Made by a program: the position numbers and the translations under genes. Under the pieces are notes generated by a model. That model did no database searches. It saw only the letters and a list, made by a program, of their open reading frames with translations, and had not been told where the DNA came from. Of a DNA stretch of 37,705 bases, positions 1 through 8,998 are shown in pieces (position 1 is the stretch's first letter; every line of letters begins with the position of its first letter). Origin of the DNA: Pseudonocardiales bacterium (GTDB taxonomy: Bacteria > Actinomycetota > Actinomycetes > Mycobacteriales > Pseudonocardiaceae); NCBI GenBank assembly GCA_003244245.1, contig QHBY01000359.1, forward strand, positions 1 to 37,705, in the 5' to 3' direction.

Positions 1-33
1 CGCCACGGCCGGGACTGGCGGGGCCGGTCGCGG

Positions 34-924
34 GTGCCACGCTCCGCGCAACGCTGGGAACGGCCCGGCAACGGCGACGACTTCCCTACCGCGTGGGCCC
101 GCACGGCCGCGGCCGGGGCGGTGCGCAGCGCCCTGCAGCAGGCGATGCTCAAGCCGGTGATCTGGAGCCAGACCCGGCCGGTGGTGCACGGCCGCGAATA
201 TCTCGACAGCGTCCGCGGCCCGGCGGTGTTCGTCGCCAACCACTCCAGCCACCTGGATACCCCATTGATCCTGGGTGCACTGCCACCGCGGATCACCAAG
301 AAGCTCGCGGTCGGGGCCGCCGCTGATTACTTCTTCGACTCTCGGACCGTCGCCGCGGCCACCACGCTGCTGTTCAACGCCTTCCCCGTGGAGCGGCGCG
401 CGCGACGGGGCCGCAGCCTGGCCGCCGAGCTGGTCGATGGCGGCTGGAGCCTGCTGCTCTACCCGGAGGGCAGCCGCACGGTGGACGGCTGGCTCACCGG
501 GTTCAAGCTCGGAGCCGCGCAACTCTGCGCGATGAAGGGGGTGCCTGCGGTGCCGATCGCGCTGCGCGGCACGTTCGCCGCGATGCCCCGCGGCCGGCGC
601 TGGCCGCAACCTGGCAGGCCGCGGGTCACCGTCCGGATCGGCCGACCGCTGCGCATCGCAGCAGATGAGACCGTGCCCGAATTCCGCGTCAGGCTGGTGC
701 GCGCCGTGGCCACTCTCTGGGCCGAGGACGACCTCGGCTGGTATGGCGCCCTACGAGCGGCCGCCGACGACTCGCTGGCGCTGCCTACCGGATCGCGCAG
801 CGCGCTGCCCACCACCGCGTCCGGCCAGCCCGCGCAGGACAACGATGTGGCCCCGTGGCGCCGGGTTTGGGAGGCCACCCGACCTCCCGCCGATGACGGT
901 CCCCGCCAGGTCTGGCCGGGCTAA
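34..924 (+). CDS. 1-acyl-sn-glycerol-3-phosphate acyltransferase-like (PlsC domain); frame is open to the window edge, so probably 5'-partial
   Basis: NHSSHLDT (NHx4D) and YPEGSRT acyltransferase motifs; no stop between base 1 and the GTG at 34. Confidence 0.85.
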   Translation: MPRSAQRWERPGNGDDFPTAWARTAAAGAVRSALQQAMLKPVIWSQTRPVVHGREYLDSVRGPAVFVANHSSHLDTPLILGALPPRITKKLAVGAAADYFFDSRTVAAATTLLFNAFPVERRARRGRSLAAELVDGGWSLLLYPEGSRTVDGWLTGFKLGAAQLCAMKGVPAVPIALRGTFAAMPRGRRWPQPGRPRVTVRIGRPLRIAADETVPEFRVRLVRAVATLWAEDDLGWYGALRAAADDSLALPTGSRSALPTTASGQPAQDNDVAPWRRVWEATRPPADDGPRQVWPG

Positions 925-966
925 CCGCGCGGTGACAGCTTGCCCCGCCCGGCGCAGCGTCGTCGG

Positions 967-1224
967 TCAGCCGGCGTCGCCGCCCCCGGGTAGCGACTCG
1001 TAGATCTCCTTGCACTCCGGGCATACCGGGGAACCCGGCTTGGCGGCCCGAGTCACTGGGAACACCTCGCCACACAGTGCGACCACCTGCGTGCCCATCA
1101 CCGCGCTCTCGGTGATCTTGTTCTTGCGCACGTAGTGGAACATCTTGGGCGTATCGTGGCCGGTGCCGTCGGTCCCCTCAGGGCGGGTATCGACATCTGG
1201 CAACGTTTGGGTCGGCGTGCTCAC
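967..1224 (-). CDS. DUF3039 family protein
   Basis: MFHYVRKNKITESAVMGTQVVALCGEVFPVTRAAKPGSPVCPECKEIYESL, typical DUF3039 with a CxxC; GTG start at 1224 preferred over the ORF start at 1257. Confidence 0.85.
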   Translation of the reverse strand: MSTPTQTLPDVDTRPEGTDGTGHDTPKMFHYVRKNKITESAVMGTQVVALCGEVFPVTRAAKPGSPVCPECKEIYESLPGGGDAG

Positions 1225-1302
1225 CGGTCCATCATGCCACTCGTGAGTGGGAACCAAGGTTACCGCCGCTCGCTAGCCAGCAGAGCCACTCACCAGCGGA
1301 GT

Positions 1303-1674
1303 TCAGCCTTCGACGATCGGGTGGTCGCCGCTCTCCAGCTCACGGCCACGAAGGTCGCCCTGCTCCAGGCCCTGGCCCAGCTTATGGACATGCTCGGCCT
1401 TTCGGGGCGCCCGGTCATTGGCGATGAGCACCGCCATCCAGGGCAGTGGTACCGAGAGCACGACGAAGGCCAGCGCGACCCACCAGGTCTGATAGAAGAC
1501 GCCGGCGAGGATCAGGCACGGGATGCGGGCCGACATCAGGATCGCGTACTTGCGCCTCCGGGCGGCGAACTGCTCGGCGTAGGACGGTTCCGCCGCCGTG
1601 ATGAGAACCGCGGCATCGCCTCGTCGGCGAGCGTGCTCAGGGTGATCCCGCGCGTCCTCACGTCCCGATTTGAT
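1303..1674 (-). CDS. DUF3099 family membrane protein; no canonical start codon, possible ATC start at 1674-1672
   Basis: VLITAAEPSYAEQFAARRRKYAILMSARIPCLILAGVFYQTWWVALAFVVLSVPLPWMAVLIANDRAPRK resembles DUF3099; frame opens directly after the TAG of the HhH-GPD gene; AGGAGG lies 8 nt before ATC. Confidence 0.7.
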   Translation of the reverse strand: MKSGREDARDHPEHARRRGDAAVLITAAEPSYAEQFAARRRKYAILMSARIPCLILAGVFYQTWWVALAFVVLSVPLPWMAVLIANDRAPRKAEHVHKLGQGLEQGDLRGRELESGDHPIVEG

Positions 1675-1686
1675 ACTCCCAACCTC

Positions 1687-2262
1687 CTACTTCTTCGCCC
1701 TTGCGGCTGCCTTGACCTGTTGCTTGTACTCCCGAACCTTGGCCAGCGAGTCAGCATCGGTCACGTCGGCGACCGAGCGGTAGACACCCTCGTCCCCGAA
1801 GGGGCCGGCCACTTCCCGCCAGCCGTCGGGCCGCACGTTACGCTGCTTGCCGAGAAGCGCTACGAAGATCTGCGCCTTGTACGTTCCGTAGCCAGGCAGC
1901 GCGACCAGCCGATCGAACAGCTCCGGCGCGTCTGCGGCATCCCGCCACAACCTGGTCACGTCACCGTCGTAGTGCTCGACCAACGCCCGACAGATGTCCT
2001 GCACGCGCCCAGCCATCGCCTTGGGATACCGGTGCAGGGCGGGCTGCTCGGCGAACAGAGTCGCCAGCGCATCGGGATCGTATTCAGCCAGCTCGTGGAC
2101 GTCGAGGTCGTGCCCCAGGCGCTGTTGCAGTTCGTAGGGTGCCGCAAAGGCCCGCTCCATGGGCACCTGTTGATCGAGGAGCATCGCCAGCAGCAACGCC
2201 AGCGGATCCCGCTCCAGCAACGAGTCTGCCGGTGCGTCCTGGCTCAACATCAAGCTCACCAA
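1687..2262 (-). CDS. HhH-GPD-type base-excision DNA repair protein
   Basis: VALPGYGTYKAQIFVALLGKQ (HhH-like) and overall similarity to actinobacterial HhH-GPD proteins. Confidence 0.8.
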   Translation of the reverse strand: MVSLMLSQDAPADSLLERDPLALLLAMLLDQQVPMERAFAAPYELQQRLGHDLDVHELAEYDPDALATLFAEQPALHRYPKAMAGRVQDICRALVEHYDGDVTRLWRDAADAPELFDRLVALPGYGTYKAQIFVALLGKQRNVRPDGWREVAGPFGDEGVYRSVADVTDADSLAKVREYKQQVKAAARAKK

Positions 2263-2334
2263 GACCTCCTCGGCACGGATAAGTACCCACCAAGCCTACT
2301 ACCCGCCAGCGCTGCGCAGCCTGGCGAGCACTGA

Positions 2335-2910
2335 TCAGATGTCGATGCCGACCAAGCCCATCACTTCGGTGCGCCAGTCCTGGTAGTCGGTGGCCGCGCC
2401 GGACCGTTCCTGGGGGCTGCGCTGAGTCTGCGCATCATCGTCGCCGCCCAGCGCGTAGTGCACGATCTCCTGGTCGCTGCGCCGGCTGCTGACCACCTTC
2501 ACCGCTACGTGTTTGGTGGCGAGCTCGGCCCGGGTGGCGTGCGCCAGTAAATGCAGCAGTGCCAGCCGCGATTGCTGGTCATCGGGCAGCGACATCTCAT
2601 CTGGGGTATTGCCGGACACCAGCACCACGGTCGCGCCGGGTGCGAGCACCGGTAGCACCCGGTCGACCGCGCTGAACCGGGCCAGTAGGCCCGCAGACAG
2701 GAACGAGCCGACGCGCGCGACTGCGGTGTCGCCATCGGGATGGATCGTAACGGGCAGCTGGATGTAGAAGTCGAGGCCATCGCTGCCCGGATCCCCCGGT
2801 AGCGCCGCGGGATCGGTGATGATCACAGGGTCGGCGCCCGCGTCCTTGAGAAGTTGAGAAAGCCGTTGCGCCCGGTCGGCAGACCCGCTCAGCAACCCGA
2901 TAGAGGACAT
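2335..2910 (-). CDS. Conserved hypothetical protein, possibly degenerate Rossmann fold
   Basis: ORF with AGGAGGG before ATG at 2910; MSSIGLLSGSADRAQRLSQLLKDAGADPVIIT. Confidence 0.6.
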   Translation of the reverse strand: MSSIGLLSGSADRAQRLSQLLKDAGADPVIITDPAALPGDPGSDGLDFYIQLPVTIHPDGDTAVARVGSFLSAGLLARFSAVDRVLPVLAPGATVVLVSGNTPDEMSLPDDQQSRLALLHLLAHATRAELATKHVAVKVVSSRRSDQEIVHYALGGDDDAQTQRSPQERSGAATDYQDWRTEVMGLVGIDI

Positions 2911-3109
2911 CGACCCTCCTGCAGTGCGTTCCCACCGATCGATGGAACACTCGGTCAACTGATCACCGTTGTCAGGTCATCGTAGGAGCCGGTGGCAGCA
3001 CCTGGCGAGGGCACCGGAGGTATCGGAGGGCGAGTCCCCCGAATGGCTGCGCTTCATACTCACCTACCCTGGAGCGCCCTTGCCGGGACCCCAGGGTTTG
3101 GTGGGTTCG

Positions 3110-3535
3110 TTACCGGGTCCGCCCCGGCGCGGTGGTTGCTATTTCTTCGAGGCCGTCCGCATCCTGAGCCGAACCTGCGCGCCGCGTCATCGGACGTGAC
3201 GGGACGCCGTTGGCCGCATCCTGCATGTCCTTGCCGGCATCCTTCACCTCATCCTTCACCTCGAGGGCGGCCTCTTTCGCAACAGACGCAGCTTTGGTGG
3301 CGGCCGACGTGGTGGCGGCCAGCAGGCTCTTGGTGAACTCCCGCTGGGTCACCAGCATCTGCTCGGCGAAATCGAACATGCTGTCCACGGCCTCGACGGC
3401 GCCGCGCAACTTGGTGTCCGACACCGGCACGAACCTCTGAAAACTGTCTGTCCAGATCTCCAGCGCGCTGGTGATGGCTTCCTGGCCGCGACGGGCGGCG
3501 TCGGTCATGGTCTCGTGCGACGTGGTCATCGTCAT
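3110..3535 (-). CDS. Phasin-like PHA granule-associated protein
   Basis: Amphipathic, Ala-rich helical protein (SALEIWTDSFQRFVPVSDTKLRGAVEAVDSMFDFAEQMLVTQREFTKSLLAATTSAATKAA) clustered with phaC. Confidence 0.75.
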   Translation of the reverse strand: MTMTTSHETMTDAARRGQEAITSALEIWTDSFQRFVPVSDTKLRGAVEAVDSMFDFAEQMLVTQREFTKSLLAATTSAATKAASVAKEAALEVKDEVKDAGKDMQDAANGVPSRPMTRRAGSAQDADGLEEIATTAPGRTR

Positions 3536-3565
3536 CCCTTTCCTCGCTCATCGGATACGATCACC

Positions 3566-3594
3566 AAACTACGCACGATTGATAAGTATGTCAA
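3566..3594 (-). promoter_or_regulatory. Sigma-70-type promoter of the phasin gene
   Basis: On the minus strand TTGACA (3594-3589), 17-nt spacer, TAGTTT (3571-3566), about 30 nt upstream of the ATG at 3535. Confidence 0.7.
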
Positions 3595-3621
3595 GCAAGG
3601 CTGTCCGGGGTGCTCGCGCCG

Positions 3622-4020
3622 CTACCGACCACTTCTGCCGTCGATGAAGCTGCGGTACACCCCGAGCAGAGCTTCGCGCTGGGCCTCGGTAAGCCTCGGG
3701 TCGCAGCGGATGCTGGCCTCGGTACTGGCCGGCTGACCGGCAGGGACGTCGGCCGCAGGTTTCATCCAGCCGGCCTTCGCCAGAAGCTGGTCGGTGGTCA
3801 ACCCGAGCGCGTCCGCGATTGCCCGCAACACCGTTAGCGACGGCTGGTGCAGGCCGCGCTCGACCTGGCTGAGGTAGGCGTTGGAGATCCGGGTCAGGGC
3901 TGCCATCTCGCGCAACGACAGGTCGGCCAGCTGCCGCTGGGCCCGGATGAACCCTCCCAATGCCCCTAGCTGGGCCTGCCAGGGGTCGGGCACCGTGCCG
4001 TCGTCACTCGCGCTCGCCAT
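3622..4020 (-). CDS. XRE-family helix-turn-helix regulator in the PHA cluster
   Basis: LGGFIRAQRQLADLSLREMAALTRISNAYLSQVERGLHQPSLTVLRAIADALGLTTDQLL is an HTH_3 motif. Confidence 0.9.
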   Translation of the reverse strand: MASASDDGTVPDPWQAQLGALGGFIRAQRQLADLSLREMAALTRISNAYLSQVERGLHQPSLTVLRAIADALGLTTDQLLAKAGWMKPAADVPAGQPASTEASIRCDPRLTEAQREALLGVYRSFIDGRSGR

Positions 4021-4064
4021 GGCTCACATCATCCCGCTACAGCGCAGCCGTGCGCCGCAAGCTC

Positions 4065-5834
4065 TCATGTCTCGCGCACGTAGCTACCCGGGGCGGCCTC
4101 CAGCGGCGGGTGCATGGTGCTGCCCATCGGAGGTGGTGCCTGCTGCGGTCCGGCCTGCTTGGCGATCCACGGCGTCCAATCCTCCCACCATGATTTGGCG
4201 ACCTCGGTGGCCTGCTGACGCCAGGCCTCCGGGTCAGCCGGCAACGTCTCCGCCGTACCCACCCAATGTTTGGACTTCGGGTTCGGGGGGTTGACCACGC
4301 CGGCGATATGCCCGGAGTTGGATAGCATGAACCGCACCGTGCCGCCGATGAGACGGGCACCCGCATAGACCGCCTTCCATAACGCAATGTGATCGCGCTC
4401 GGCGGACACGAAATAGCTGTCCTGGCTGATGCGGGTGAGATCCAGCTTCTCCCCCGCCAGTTCGAGCTCACCTTTTGCCAGCCGATTCTCGAGGTACAAG
4501 GACCGGAGATACTCGATGTGCATGGCGGCGGGCATCCGGGTCGAATCGGAATTCCAGCTCAGAATGTCGAACGGAGCCGGCTGCTCCCCCAGCAGCCAAT
4601 TGTTGACCACGTAATTCCACACGAGATCCCGGCCCCGCAGCAGGTTGAATGTGGTGGCCATGCTGTCCGAGGGCAGGTAGCCCTTGCTTGCCATGACGCG
4701 GTCCAGCCGCTGGACAGCGGCTTCGTCGGTGAACACGCCGAGCTGGCCAGGCACGGTGTAGTCCAGCAGGGTGTTCAGCACGGTCAGCGAGCGGATCCGG
4801 TCCTCGCCGCGGCCGGCGAGCCAGGCGAGCATTCCCGTCGCCATGGTGCCGCCGAGGCACAGCCCGATCAGGTTGGTCTGTGGGGCTCCGGTGATCTCCT
4901 CGACGACCTCCAGCGCGACCAGCAGACCCTCCCGCAGGTAATCGCTCATCGTGAGGTCGGCCAGCGTCTCATCCGGGTTCCGGTAGCTGATCATGAAGCA
5001 GGTATGACCGTGGCGCACCGCCCACTCCACCAGGCTCTTTCCCGGCGCAAGATCCATGATGTAGTACTTGTTGATCCACGGCGGGCTGAACAGCAGCGGA
5101 ACCTGGTGCACGGTCTCGGTCTGCGGTTTGTACTGGATCAGTTCCATCAGGCGGTTACGGAACACCACGCTGCCCGGCGTCGCGGCCAGCTCGCGGCCAG
5201 GGCGGAACTGTCCCGGTGTGACCTGGCGGGGCATGCCGTTGTTGGTCGCCATGTCCCGCAGCACGTTGCCGGCTCCGCGCAACAAGCTGAGGCCACCAGT
5301 ATCGAACGCCTTCTTCAGCGCAGCCGGGTTGGTCGGTAGCCAATTTGTCGGCGCGGTGGCGTCGAGCGCTTGGCGCAGCGCGAAGTCGGCCTTGCGTCGG
5401 GTGGCGGCATCCAACTCCGCTCTATCCAGCAGGTCCTGCAGGAATCCCTCCAACAGCGCGTGTTGCTGGCGCACCAGGTAGAACAGCGGGTTGGTGGTCC
5501 AGGCTGGATCGGCGAAGCGGGCGTCCTGAACCGGCTTAACAGGGCCTTCCCGGTTCAGGCCGATGCTGCGTAGCGTCGCGGTCACCACGGCTTGCGCGCT
5601 ACGTTTGCCGTAGTCCATCGCCGACTGCGACAGTGCCGGCGGATTGCCTGCCACCGACATCGCGAGCTTGCCCAGGGCTGCTCCGAATCCGGCCGGGTCC
5701 ATGTCGGCCGTCGCGGAGTCGATCCCGAGCAGCGACTGGATCGATGAGGCGATCTCAACGGCGTCTCGGCGCAACTCGCTCCAGGGATCGCCGTTCGACG
5801 GGTTCGACGGGTTCGACGGGTTCGACGCGTTCAC
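4065..5834 (-). CDS. phaC: Polyhydroxyalkanoate synthase (class I-like PhaC)
   Basis: Lipase-like box GLCLGGT, YRNPDETLADLTMSDYLREG, SNSGHIAGVVNPP, C-terminal APGSYV; GTG start with GGAGG RBS. Confidence 0.93.
   Translation of the reverse strand: MNASNPSNPSNPSNGDPWSELRRDAVEIASSIQSLLGIDSATADMDPAGFGAALGKLAMSVAGNPPALSQSAMDYGKRSAQAVVTATLRSIGLNREGPVKPVQDARFADPAWTTNPLFYLVRQQHALLEGFLQDLLDRAELDAATRRKADFALRQALDATAPTNWLPTNPAALKKAFDTGGLSLLRGAGNVLRDMATNNGMPRQVTPGQFRPGRELAATPGSVVFRNRLMELIQYKPQTETVHQVPLLFSPPWINKYYIMDLAPGKSLVEWAVRHGHTCFMISYRNPDETLADLTMSDYLREGLLVALEVVEEITGAPQTNLIGLCLGGTMATGMLAWLAGRGEDRIRSLTVLNTLLDYTVPGQLGVFTDEAAVQRLDRVMASKGYLPSDSMATTFNLLRGRDLVWNYVVNNWLLGEQPAPFDILSWNSDSTRMPAAMHIEYLRSLYLENRLAKGELELAGEKLDLTRISQDSYFVSAERDHIALWKAVYAGARLIGGTVRFMLSNSGHIAGVVNPPNPKSKHWVGTAETLPADPEAWRQQATEVAKSWWEDWTPWIAKQAGPQQAPPPMGSTMHPPLEAAPGSYVRET
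5793..5828. repeat. 9-bp tandem repeat, 4 copies of gttcgacgg (last copy degenerate), inside phaC
   Basis: Read directly; encodes the N-terminal (SNP)n stretch MNASNPSNPSNPSNG. Confidence 0.95.
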
Positions 5835-5848
5835 GGACAGCCACCTCC

Positions 5849-5882
5849 ATCTCGGCTACCTCAGTATCTCGGCTACCTCAGT
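5849..5882. repeat. Perfect 17-bp tandem direct repeat (atctcggctacctcagt x2) upstream of phaC
   Basis: Read directly; adjacent copies 5849-5865 and 5866-5882, just upstream of the phaC RBS. Confidence 0.95.
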
Positions 5883-5930
5883 GCCTCCGGACACCATAGG
5901 CGACCAGTTCGCCTGGCAGGATCCGTCGCC

Positions 5931-6356
5931 GTGCGAGCGGTAGTGAGCCGAGTCGCGGAGGCAGCGGTTCTCGTCGACGACCAGTTGGTCGGCGAGCTCG
6001 ACGGGCCCGGGCTGCTGGTGTTGCTCGCGGTGACTCACAACGATGGTCCGGCGCAGGCCGAGACGATGGCGCGCAAGCTATGCGAGCTGCGGATCCTGCG
6101 CGACGAACGCTCCGTCGCCGACACCGGCGCCGGGGTGCTGCTGGTCAGTCAGTTCACCCTCTACGCAGCGACACGCAAGGGTAGGCGGCCTTCCTTCACC
6201 GCGGCCGCCCGCCCGACGCACGCCGAACCGCTGGTCGAGGAGGTCGTCGCCCGGCTCCGGGCCCGCGGGATCATCGTGGCCACCGGCCGCTTCGGCGCAA
6301 CAATGGCCGTGCGCAGCGTGGCCGACGGCCCGTTCACGGTCCTCATCGACGTGTGA
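5931..6356 (+). CDS. dtd: D-aminoacyl-tRNA deacylase
   Basis: MRAVVSRVAEAAV, LLVSQFTLYAATRKGRRPSFTAAA and C-terminal region typical of DTD. Confidence 0.95.
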   Translation: MRAVVSRVAEAAVLVDDQLVGELDGPGLLVLLAVTHNDGPAQAETMARKLCELRILRDERSVADTGAGVLLVSQFTLYAATRKGRRPSFTAAARPTHAEPLVEEVVARLRARGIIVATGRFGATMAVRSVADGPFTVLIDV

Positions 6357-6484
6357 CGCCCTTCAAGAGCTACCAACCCGGGCGATAAACCCCTTAACCG
6401 GCAGTCAACCCTGAGAAGTGTCTGAGGGTCCACCGGATCGGGCACTTCGCCGGGTACACGTTCGTCGAGCTGGGCGAGAGTCCG

Positions 6485-6510
6485 GGAACGGAATCCGGGC
6501 TCCCGACGTT
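6485..6510 (+). promoter_or_regulatory. Putative ECF-type (SigE/SigH-like) promoter upstream of sigB
   Basis: GGAAC (6485-6489), 18-nt spacer, GTT (6508-6510), about 110 nt before the sigB ATG. Confidence 0.5.
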
Positions 6511-6619
6511 GTAAAGGTCATCGCCGCGGGTACTCGATGGCCAGACTGGTGCAACGTCGCGCGCCGACCACCATACGCGCCGGAGTCGGCACGAGGATCC
6601 GTCCGCAGGAAGGAACCTG

Positions 6620-7594
6620 ATGACCGCCGCGCAGATTTTCGTCGAACCGGACCCCATGCTCGAGGCTGACCTCGACGCCCAGAGCCCAGCGGCCGACTTG
6701 GTGCGGGTTTACCTCAACGGAATCGGGCGCACCGCGCTGCTCAGTGCCCAGCAGGAGGTTGAGCTCGCGAAGCGCATCGAGGCCGGCGTGTTCGCACGTC
6801 ACACCCTGGATACTGCGACGCGGCTGTCACCCAGCCGACGCACCGATCTCATCCGGCTGGTGAGCGACGGTCACAAAGCCAAGGACCACTTGCTGGAGGC
6901 CAACCTGCGGCTGGTGGTGTCGCTGGCTAAGCGCTACACCGGCCGCGGCATGCCCCTGCTGGACCTGATCCAGGAGGGAAACCTCGGCCTGATCCGCGCG
7001 GTGGAGAAGTTCGACTACACCAAGGGCTTCAAGTTCTCCACCTACGCCACATGGTGGATCCGGCAAGCCATCACTCGTGGCATGGCCGACCAGGGACGAA
7101 CCATCCGGCTTCCGGTGCACTTGGTGGAGCAGGTCAACAAGCTCGCCCGGATCAAACGCGACCTGCACCAGCAGCGAGGTCGGGAGGCGACTCACCAGGA
7201 ACTGGCTGAGGAATCCGGCATCCCGGTGGAGAAGGTCGCCGACCTGCTGGACTACTCCCGGGATCCGGTAAGCCTGGACATGCCGGTCGGCGTCGAGGAG
7301 GAAGCTCCGCTGGGTGACTTCATCGAGGATGCCGAGGCCACCGACGCCGAGTCCGTGGTGATCTCCGGGTTGCTCCAGGACGACCTGCGCCGGGTGCTGG
7401 CGACGCTCGAAGAGCGGGAGCAGAATGTCATCCGCCTGCGCTATGGCCTCGACGACGGCCAGCCGCACACGCTGGACCAGATCGGCAAGCGTTTCGGACT
7501 CTCTCGCGAACGGGTTCGTCAGATTGAGCGCGAGGTGATGGCCAAGCTGCGCCATGGCGACCGCGCGGAGCGGCTGCGGGCGTACGCCAGCTAA
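6620..7594 (+). CDS. sigB: Primary-like (group 2) RNA polymerase sigma factor SigB
   Basis: Regions 2-4: [70 protein letters not shown]; located near ideR. Confidence 0.95.
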   Translation: MTAAQIFVEPDPMLEADLDAQSPAADLVRVYLNGIGRTALLSAQQEVELAKRIEAGVFARHTLDTATRLSPSRRTDLIRLVSDGHKAKDHLLEANLRLVVSLAKRYTGRGMPLLDLIQEGNLGLIRAVEKFDYTKGFKFSTYATWWIRQAITRGMADQGRTIRLPVHLVEQVNKLARIKRDLHQQRGREATHQELAEESGIPVEKVADLLDYSRDPVSLDMPVGVEEEAPLGDFIEDAEATDAESVVISGLLQDDLRRVLATLEEREQNVIRLRYGLDDGQPHTLDQIGKRFGLSRERVRQIEREVMAKLRHGDRAERLRAYAS

Positions 7595-7737
7595 CCGGCA
7601 AGGAGCTTCAGCGAGTTATCGCTCGAATGGAGGCATTGACGCCACCGCGCTTGGACCGGCACTGTCACCTCAACATGTGATGCAGGCCACGTGTTGTGCA
7701 GACCACGCGACGTCAGCTCAGGGCTGTCGCGCGCCGC

Positions 7738-7770
7738 GGAAGGTCGGACCCGTCGGGGGTCCGGCCTTCC
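7738..7770. terminator. Strong hairpin between convergent sigB and acuC-like genes, likely bidirectional terminator
   Basis: GGAAGGTCGGACCC-gtcgg-GGGTCCGGCCTTCC, 14-bp stem with one T:G pair. Confidence 0.75.
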
Positions 7771-7787
7771 GACTCCGTTTCCCGCCG

Positions 7788-8960
7788 TCAAACCCGAGGG
7801 TCCTCGGGGTCGAGTCCGTGCAGCGGGTAGACAGCGCGCCGGGTCGCCTGGATCGCCAGGTCCACCTCGGTGTCGCCCGTCCCGTCCCAGGGTGTCCAAC
7901 GGGGCTCGGTACCGTCGGTCATCGAGGTCGGCAGCTGTGTGCCGCGCGCCACGGCGGCGGCATACGCCGTCCACTCGGCCGGTACCGCTGTGTTCGGGTC
8001 CACCTCGCGGTCGAGAAGAATTCCCAGCAGGTGTGTCCACGATCGCGGAACCACCCGGAACAGGGCGTAGCCGCCACCACCCAGAGCGAGCCACCGGCCG
8101 CCGGCAGCGGTGTCGGCCAGGTCGGCTAGCGCACGATGCGCGGCGCGCTGACCGTCGACCGACAGCTCCAGGTCGGCGAGCGGGTCTTCGACGTGCGTGT
8201 CCGCGCCGTGTTGGGTGACCAACACCTCGGGCTGGAACGCGCGCAGCAACGCGGGCACGACCGCGTGGAAAGCCCGCAACCAGCTGGCATCGCCCGTGCC
8301 TGGTGGAAGCGGGACATTGACCGCAGAACCTTCAGCACCGGGGGCTCCGACGTCGACGGAGTTGCCGGTGCCCGGAAACAGCGTCGCCGGATGTTGATGC
8401 AGCGAGATGGTGAGCACCCGAGAATCGTCGGCGAAGGCATCCTGCACACCGTCGCCGTGATGGACATCGATATCGACGTAGGCCACCCGGGACACTCCGC
8501 TATCGAGCAGCCGACGAATCGCCAGCGCGCAGTCGTTGTAGATGCAGAAGCCCGAGGCGTGGTCACGCATCGCGTGGTGCAGCCCGCCGGCGATGTTCAC
8601 CGCCCGCGCCGCACGGCCGGTGAGGATCTCCTCTGCGGCGACCAGCGAGCCACCGGCGACCAGTGCCGAGGCCTCGTGCATGCGGTGGAAAATGGGGTTG
8701 TCCGGGGTCCCCAGACCGTGTCCGACGTATCCGCGCGGCGCTCGCTTGACCGCAGCGAGGTAATCCCGGGAGTGCACGGTGCGCAGCTCGTCGTCGGTGG
8801 CCGGTACCGGCGCCAGCGGCTGCACTCCGTCCAGCACACCCAGCGAACGCGCCAGCCGGACGGTGAGATCCAGCCGGATGGGATTCAGTGGATGCCGGCC
8901 ACCGAGGTCGTAGCCCAGGAGGGCCTCATCCCAGACGACGACCGCGCGAGGAGCGCTCAT
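7788..8960 (-). CDS. acuC: AcuC-like histone deacetylase superfamily protein
   Basis: MSAPRAVVVWDEALLGYDLGGRHPLNPIRLDLT, AGGLHHAMRDHASGFCIYNDCALAI, VDIDVHHGDGVQ, LHQHPATLFPGTG. Confidence 0.92.
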   Translation of the reverse strand: MSAPRAVVVWDEALLGYDLGGRHPLNPIRLDLTVRLARSLGVLDGVQPLAPVPATDDELRTVHSRDYLAAVKRAPRGYVGHGLGTPDNPIFHRMHEASALVAGGSLVAAEEILTGRAARAVNIAGGLHHAMRDHASGFCIYNDCALAIRRLLDSGVSRVAYVDIDVHHGDGVQDAFADDSRVLTISLHQHPATLFPGTGNSVDVGAPGAEGSAVNVPLPPGTGDASWLRAFHAVVPALLRAFQPEVLVTQHGADTHVEDPLADLELSVDGQRAAHRALADLADTAAGGRWLALGGGGYALFRVVPRSWTHLLGILLDREVDPNTAVPAEWTAYAAAVARGTQLPTSMTDGTEPRWTPWDGTGDTEVDLAIQATRRAVYPLHGLDPEDPRV

Positions 8961-8998
8961 GGCCCAGCACGTTACCGGCCGTGGTGGTGTGCGAACCG

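Noticed and set aside
1135-2334. 399-aa + strand ORF
   Set aside because: Antisense to DUF3039/DUF3099/HhH-GPD genes; no recognisable domain; typical high-GC spurious ORF.
3066-3097. ACCCTGG...CCAGGGT inverted repeat downstream of the phasin gene
   Set aside because: 7-bp stem with an 18-nt loop and no T-tract; too weak to call a terminator.
4389-5339. 316-aa + strand ORF
   Set aside because: Antisense to phaC; composition typical of complementary-strand open frames.
6827-7555. 242-aa - strand ORF
   Set aside because: Antisense to sigB.
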